Positions 15,116 through 17,524 of a DNA stretch of 17,524 bases are shown one piece after another (the stretch's first letter is position 1; every line of letters starts with the position of its first letter). Origin of the DNA: an uncultured Coriobacteriaceae bacterium. Its GTDB lineage: Bacteria; Actinomycetota; Coriobacteriia; Coriobacteriales; Eggerthellaceae. The stretch covers positions 1-17,524 of the forward strand of contig URZP01000022.1 in NCBI GenBank assembly GCA_900552365.1, read 5' to 3'. The notes under the pieces were generated by a model. That model was not told where the DNA came from. It was given only the letters and a program-made list of their open reading frames with translations, and ran no database searches. Position numbers and translations under genes: made by a program.

Positions 15116-15787
15116 CTACAAAGACTTGAAAGCCATGCGAACGTCATCAAGGACGTCGCTGTCAGCCACCACGATAGCCTTATCGCCCGCGAACAGGCGC
15201 GTCTCGCCATTCACCACGGAAACGTCGTCCTTCGATTCGACAGCGGCGATCAAACTGTTCTCGGGAAGGGCGATGTCCTCGACAGAGACGCCGTCGGCGG
15301 GGCTGTGATTGCGGAAACGCGGGACGTTTACCGAGATCAGAACGACGTTGCCGTGCGTCAGGGTCGAAACGACCGACACGCTTCCCAAAAGGGTCTCCTC
15401 TTCAATGAGGTTCACGGTGAGCTCGGTAGACGAAATGGACTCGATATCCAGAGCACGGAAGATGCGCTGATTTTGCGGCGAGTTCACACGCGCCACGCAA
15501 CGGGGCACGTCGAACACGCGCTGCGCGATCTCGCACGAGACCAGGTTGTTGTCGTCCTGACCCGTGGTTGCAACGAAAACGTCGGCCTTCCTGATGCCGG
15601 CGTCCTCTTGATAATGAGAGTCGCAACCGTCGCCGTGAATGATAAGGTAACGGCCCTGAAGCAGCATGGACAGGCGGTCCGCCACTTCGCGCTCCTTCTC
15701 GATGATGGCAACTTCGTTGCCGCTTGAAAGCAAAACGTTGGCAAGGTATTCGCCAACCTTGCCGCCACCTGCGATAACAACGTACAT
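15116..15787 (-). CDS. TrkA/RCK-family potassium-uptake regulatory protein, second of a pair
   Basis: A 223-residue cytoplasmic regulator of Trk/Ktr potassium transport. The N-terminal Rossmann RCK domain has the nucleotide-binding GGGKVG (7-12), the acidic residue Glu30 at the end of the second strand (AIIEKE) and the GDGCD / ATTGQDDNN pattern. The C-terminal RCK_C (TrkA-C) domain covers about 140-223. It starts 9 bases after the stop of the neighbouring paralogue, with GAGG upstream of its ATG. The paired arrangement resembles CeoB/CeoC of mycobacteria, where two single-copy RCK proteins replace the double-length E. coli TrkA. In this family the nucleotide is NAD(H) or ATP, and RCK_C domains of some members bind c-di-AMP. 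No TrkH/KtrB membrane subunit is in the window. Confidence 0.93.
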   Translation of the reverse strand: MYVVIAGGGKVGEYLANVLLSSGNEVAIIEKEREVADRLSMLLQGRYLIIHGDGCDSHYQEDAGIRKADVFVATTGQDDNNLVSCEIAQRVFDVPRCVARVNSPQNQRIFRALDIESISSTELTVNLIEEETLLGSVSVVSTLTHGNVVLISVNVPRFRNHSPADGVSVEDIALPENSLIAAVESKDDVSVVNGETRLFAGDKAIVVADSDVLDDVRMAFKSL

Positions 15788-15796
15788 AATGCCTCG

Positions 15797-16456
15797 CTAA
15801 TCCTGAATGAACGACGAGAACGAATCAAGAAGGTCGTGACGCACGCACGCAAGCACCAGGTCGCCGTGGTACAGAACCGAGTCGCGCGTGGGAATGGACG
15901 ACGCCGAGCCGTCTGCGCGCTCGAAGGCGATGATGCGGATGTCATGGTCACGCTCGATCTCGAAAACGCGAATGGCGCGACGATCACGCGAAGATAGGTC
16001 AAGCGAGAAGCGCAGCACCTCGAAGTCGCCGAACGTGTCCAAATGCGAGCCATGACCCGAAACAACCTTGCCGAAGGCCTCCTCGGCAACAAGGGTGGTA
16101 CCACACACGTAGTCGATGCCCAGCTGCATGTAAGCGCGCTCGTGGTCGGGGTTGTACAGACGCGCGATGACGCGCGGGACCTCGAACAGGCGGCTTGCAA
16201 CCTCGGTGACCATAAGGTTGGCGTTGTCCGACTCGGTAACCGCGGCCACGACGTCGCAGTCCTCAATGCCGGCCTTGGTAAGCGTCAGCTCGTCGAAGCC
16301 GATGCCCTGCACGGTGGAGCCGTTGAACATGCGGCCCAGGTTATCGAATGCGTCCGCACGCTTGTCGATGACGCAGACGTTGTCCCCGTTCTCGGAAAGC
16401 ATGTTCGCCAGGCGCGAACCAACACGGCCGCAGCCTACCACGATGACGTTGCTCAT
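15797..16456 (-). CDS. TrkA/RCK-family potassium-uptake regulatory protein, first of a pair
   Basis: A 219-residue RCK protein. MSNVIVVGCGRVGSRLANML carries the Rossmann motif GCGRVG (8-13); Asp31 follows the second strand (VCVIDKR), and GIGFDE / AAVTESDNAN complete the RCK_N pattern. The RCK_C domain spans about 145-219. I chose the ATG at 16456 because AGGAGG stands 6 bases upstream; an in-frame extension of nine residues to 16483 would lie across that site. The paralogue follows nine bases downstream, so the two are co-transcribed and likely form a hetero-oligomeric gating ring. A terminator directly upstream separates the pair from the secreted hydrolase, leaving about 44 bases in which I see no clear promoter. 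The call is firm at family level. Confidence 0.93.
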   Translation of the reverse strand: MSNVIVVGCGRVGSRLANMLSENGDNVCVIDKRADAFDNLGRMFNGSTVQGIGFDELTLTKAGIEDCDVVAAVTESDNANLMVTEVASRLFEVPRVIARLYNPDHERAYMQLGIDYVCGTTLVAEEAFGKVVSGHGSHLDTFGDFEVLRFSLDLSSRDRRAIRVFEIERDHDIRIIAFERADGSASSIPTRDSVLYHGDLVLACVRHDLLDSFSSFIQD

Positions 16457-16500
16457 AGAATCCTCCTGAATACGTGCGCTCATTTTCTCACAGGCAGGAT

Positions 16501-16535
16501 AAAAGAAAAGGCGTGCCGCGAAACCGACACGCCTT
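16501..16535 (-). terminator. Rho-independent terminator after the secreted lysozyme-like gene
   Basis: Stem AAGGCGTG / CACGCCTT (16508-16515 and 16528-16535) with a 12-nt loop, followed on the minus strand by TTTCTTTT. It lies 61 bases past the stop of the hydrolase gene and just ahead of the TrkA pair. Confidence 0.85.
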
Positions 16536-16596
16536 GTCCCTGTTGCTGTTTGGTGCGGGCGCCTGCGATCTCCCGCTGCGCCCCGATTCCCGAAAG

Positions 16597-17382
16597 CTAG
16601 ATGAGCGCCATCTGGCCGACGGTGTTGTTGTACCAGTTATGGTAGTTGGGCGGGCAGTACTTCTGAGCTGCGCCCAAGGTGATGGAGTAGCCGTAGCCCG
16701 CAGCCAAGCCGGCGACATGCGCGTTGATGGCTTCCTCCCAGTTGGACCAAGCGTTGTTGCCCCAGCCCCAAGCGTTGTGAGACTTGAAGCAGACAGAGCC
16801 TTTGCTGCTTTCCGTGTTGGAGATTGCCGGCGACCAGCGCGGATCGATCTGGTTGTTCCAAGCGGCCTGCGCGAACGTCTTTCCGTAGCCCGAAAGCGGC
16901 GAACCAGCAAGGTACGCATCGATGCGGCTTCCCCATTCAGCGACGAACTTCTCTTCACCAATGGTCCAGTCGACATCGGGCAGGTTCGTGCTTACCGCTG
17001 CATCGTAGTTGGCCTGAGCGGCAGAAGCGGCTTCGATAGTGGCGCGTTCTGCTGCCTTGCGAGCCTCCTCGGCGATTCGCTCTTCCTCCTCGATGGTGGC
17101 GATGCCTGCGGAAATGTCGGTTGAAGAGGAGGTTTCCAAAACGGAAGCCTCGGTGAGAGTGGCTTCACCCGCGTTGGCGAACGAACCGCTGGGGTTCGAG
17201 GCGGCCTTGGAAGAAGCTTGTTTAGTTGATGCGTCGATTCCGAAAGAGGACCAGTCAGACGGGCCGTTATCTGCGGCGGCGTTGCTGGTTGCGGCAACGA
17301 AGACTACGAAAAGAGACAGGGCAACGATGGCAAAAGCCATTCCGAATGCCGGGACGCGGCGTGTTTTAGCACGTGTTATCAT
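16597..17382 (-). CDS. Secreted lysozyme/glucosaminidase-like cell-wall protein
   Basis: A 261-residue exported protein. It has a signal peptide (basic MITRAKTRRVPAF, hydrophobic 14-32, likely cleavage after SNAAA near residue 37) and a Ser/Ala-rich linker. A short charged helix (98-128, EEEERIAEEARKAAERA) follows, then a compact C-terminal domain (about 140-261). That domain shows KTFAQAAWNNQIDPRWSPAI, NTESSKG with Glu191 as a plausible catalytic acid, and HNAWGWGNNAWSNW followed by a helix and YGYSITLGAAQKYCPPNYHNW. This order is like lysozyme-fold glucosaminidase or transglycosylase-like enzymes. Two Cys (198 and 243) could form a disulfide. The exact family is not certain from reading alone. 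The ATG at 17382 has GAGAGG eight bases upstream. The gene has its own terminator and a structured leader; it stands alone upstream of the TrkA pair. Confidence 0.78.
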   Translation of the reverse strand: MITRAKTRRVPAFGMAFAIVALSLFVVFVAATSNAAADNGPSDWSSFGIDASTKQASSKAASNPSGSFANAGEATLTEASVLETSSSTDISAGIATIEEEERIAEEARKAAERATIEAASAAQANYDAAVSTNLPDVDWTIGEEKFVAEWGSRIDAYLAGSPLSGYGKTFAQAAWNNQIDPRWSPAISNTESSKGSVCFKSHNAWGWGNNAWSNWEEAINAHVAGLAAGYGYSITLGAAQKYCPPNYHNWYNNTVGQMALI

Positions 17383-17524
17383 TCAATATGCCTCTCTGTT
17401 TGCCTCGAAAAGCGGTATAAGCACGCAAGCACCTAAGCCCCCGAAGCGGGACAGCGATGAATGTTTAAGGGGTGTGTTTGCTGTCGGAGTGCGCGCCGAA
17501 GCGCTATTTCGTTACCCGTATTTT
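17383..17524 (-). promoter_or_regulatory. Structured leader of the secreted hydrolase gene, possibly part of a c-di-AMP-type riboswitch
   Basis: Read on the minus strand, the 142 bases before the start codon contain a GCGC-TTCG-GCGC hairpin, then GCACTCCGACAGCAAAC. GACAGC there can pair with GCTGTC 24 bases further on, and a CCCG-CTT-CGGG hairpin follows. From memory, the hairpin followed by CCCGACAGCTAAC is typical of the 3' half of ydaO/yuaA c-di-AMP riboswitches, which often precede actinobacterial cell-wall hydrolase genes. The match here is partial, the 5' half would lie beyond the window edge, and no terminator-like expression platform is obvious. GTGCTT also occurs twice (spaced by GC) near 17420-17433. 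Confidence 0.25.

Noticed and set aside
13610..15727. A very long open frame on the plus strand opposite purB and the second TrkA gene
   Set aside because: It is antisense to two unmistakable conserved genes, its translation matches no family I know, and long antisense frames are common in high-GC DNA.
1..17524. CRISPR arrays, tRNA/rRNA genes and insertion sequences
   Set aside because: I saw no spaced identical repeats of suitable length, no tRNA cloverleaf pattern and no transposase motifs.

Overview
The window looks like a chromosomal segment from a high-GC actinobacterium, most plausibly of the Coriobacteriia/Eggerthellaceae. This assignment is an inference from overall base composition, paired YhgE/Pip proteins, a tandem pair of TrkA regulators, Tat-type secretion and disordered Pro/Arg/Ser/Ala-rich protein tails. 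I did no database comparison. I see no insertion sequence, phage gene, CRISPR array, tRNA or rRNA.

Left block (positions 166-6968, all on the minus strand). The order of transcription is two overlapping YhgE/Pip-family membrane proteins (867 and 727 residues, ATGA overlap), a 236-residue two-helix membrane protein of unknown function, and a membrane-anchored GH25 lysozyme-like protein that ends at a clear terminator (84-117). This reads as a cell-envelope block. The region upstream of the first gene carries an 11-bp direct repeat resembling a Pho box.

Middle block. purC (SAICAR synthetase) lies on the minus strand between a strong terminator and an inverted-repeat region. Upstream of it, also on the minus strand, is a two-component system made of an OmpR/PhoB-type response regulator followed by its HAMP/HisKA/HATPase kinase. 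A divergent control region of about 240 bp (10557-10796) separates this system from two plus-strand genes and contains three 11-bp-spaced TTA-type repeats. The plus-strand genes are a predicted Tat-exported or membrane-anchored protein of unknown function (500 residues) and a 405-residue fusion of a hypoxanthine-DNA glycosylase (UDG superfamily) with a Vsr-type mismatch endonuclease. The fusion is the most unusual item in the window.

Right block (minus strand). purB (adenylosuccinate lyase) has its own TATAAT box and converges on the fusion gene across a hairpin terminator. Upstream of purB lie two adjacent TrkA/RCK potassium-uptake regulators resembling the actinobacterial CeoB/CeoC pair. 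Further upstream is a secreted lysozyme/glucosaminidase-like protein with its own terminator. The 142 bases before that gene hold several potential hairpins and a short stretch reminiscent of the 3' part of c-di-AMP (ydaO) riboswitches; the window edge cuts this region off.

No intergenic stretch exceeds 300 bases. Bases 1-83 are AT-rich and hold nothing I can assign.
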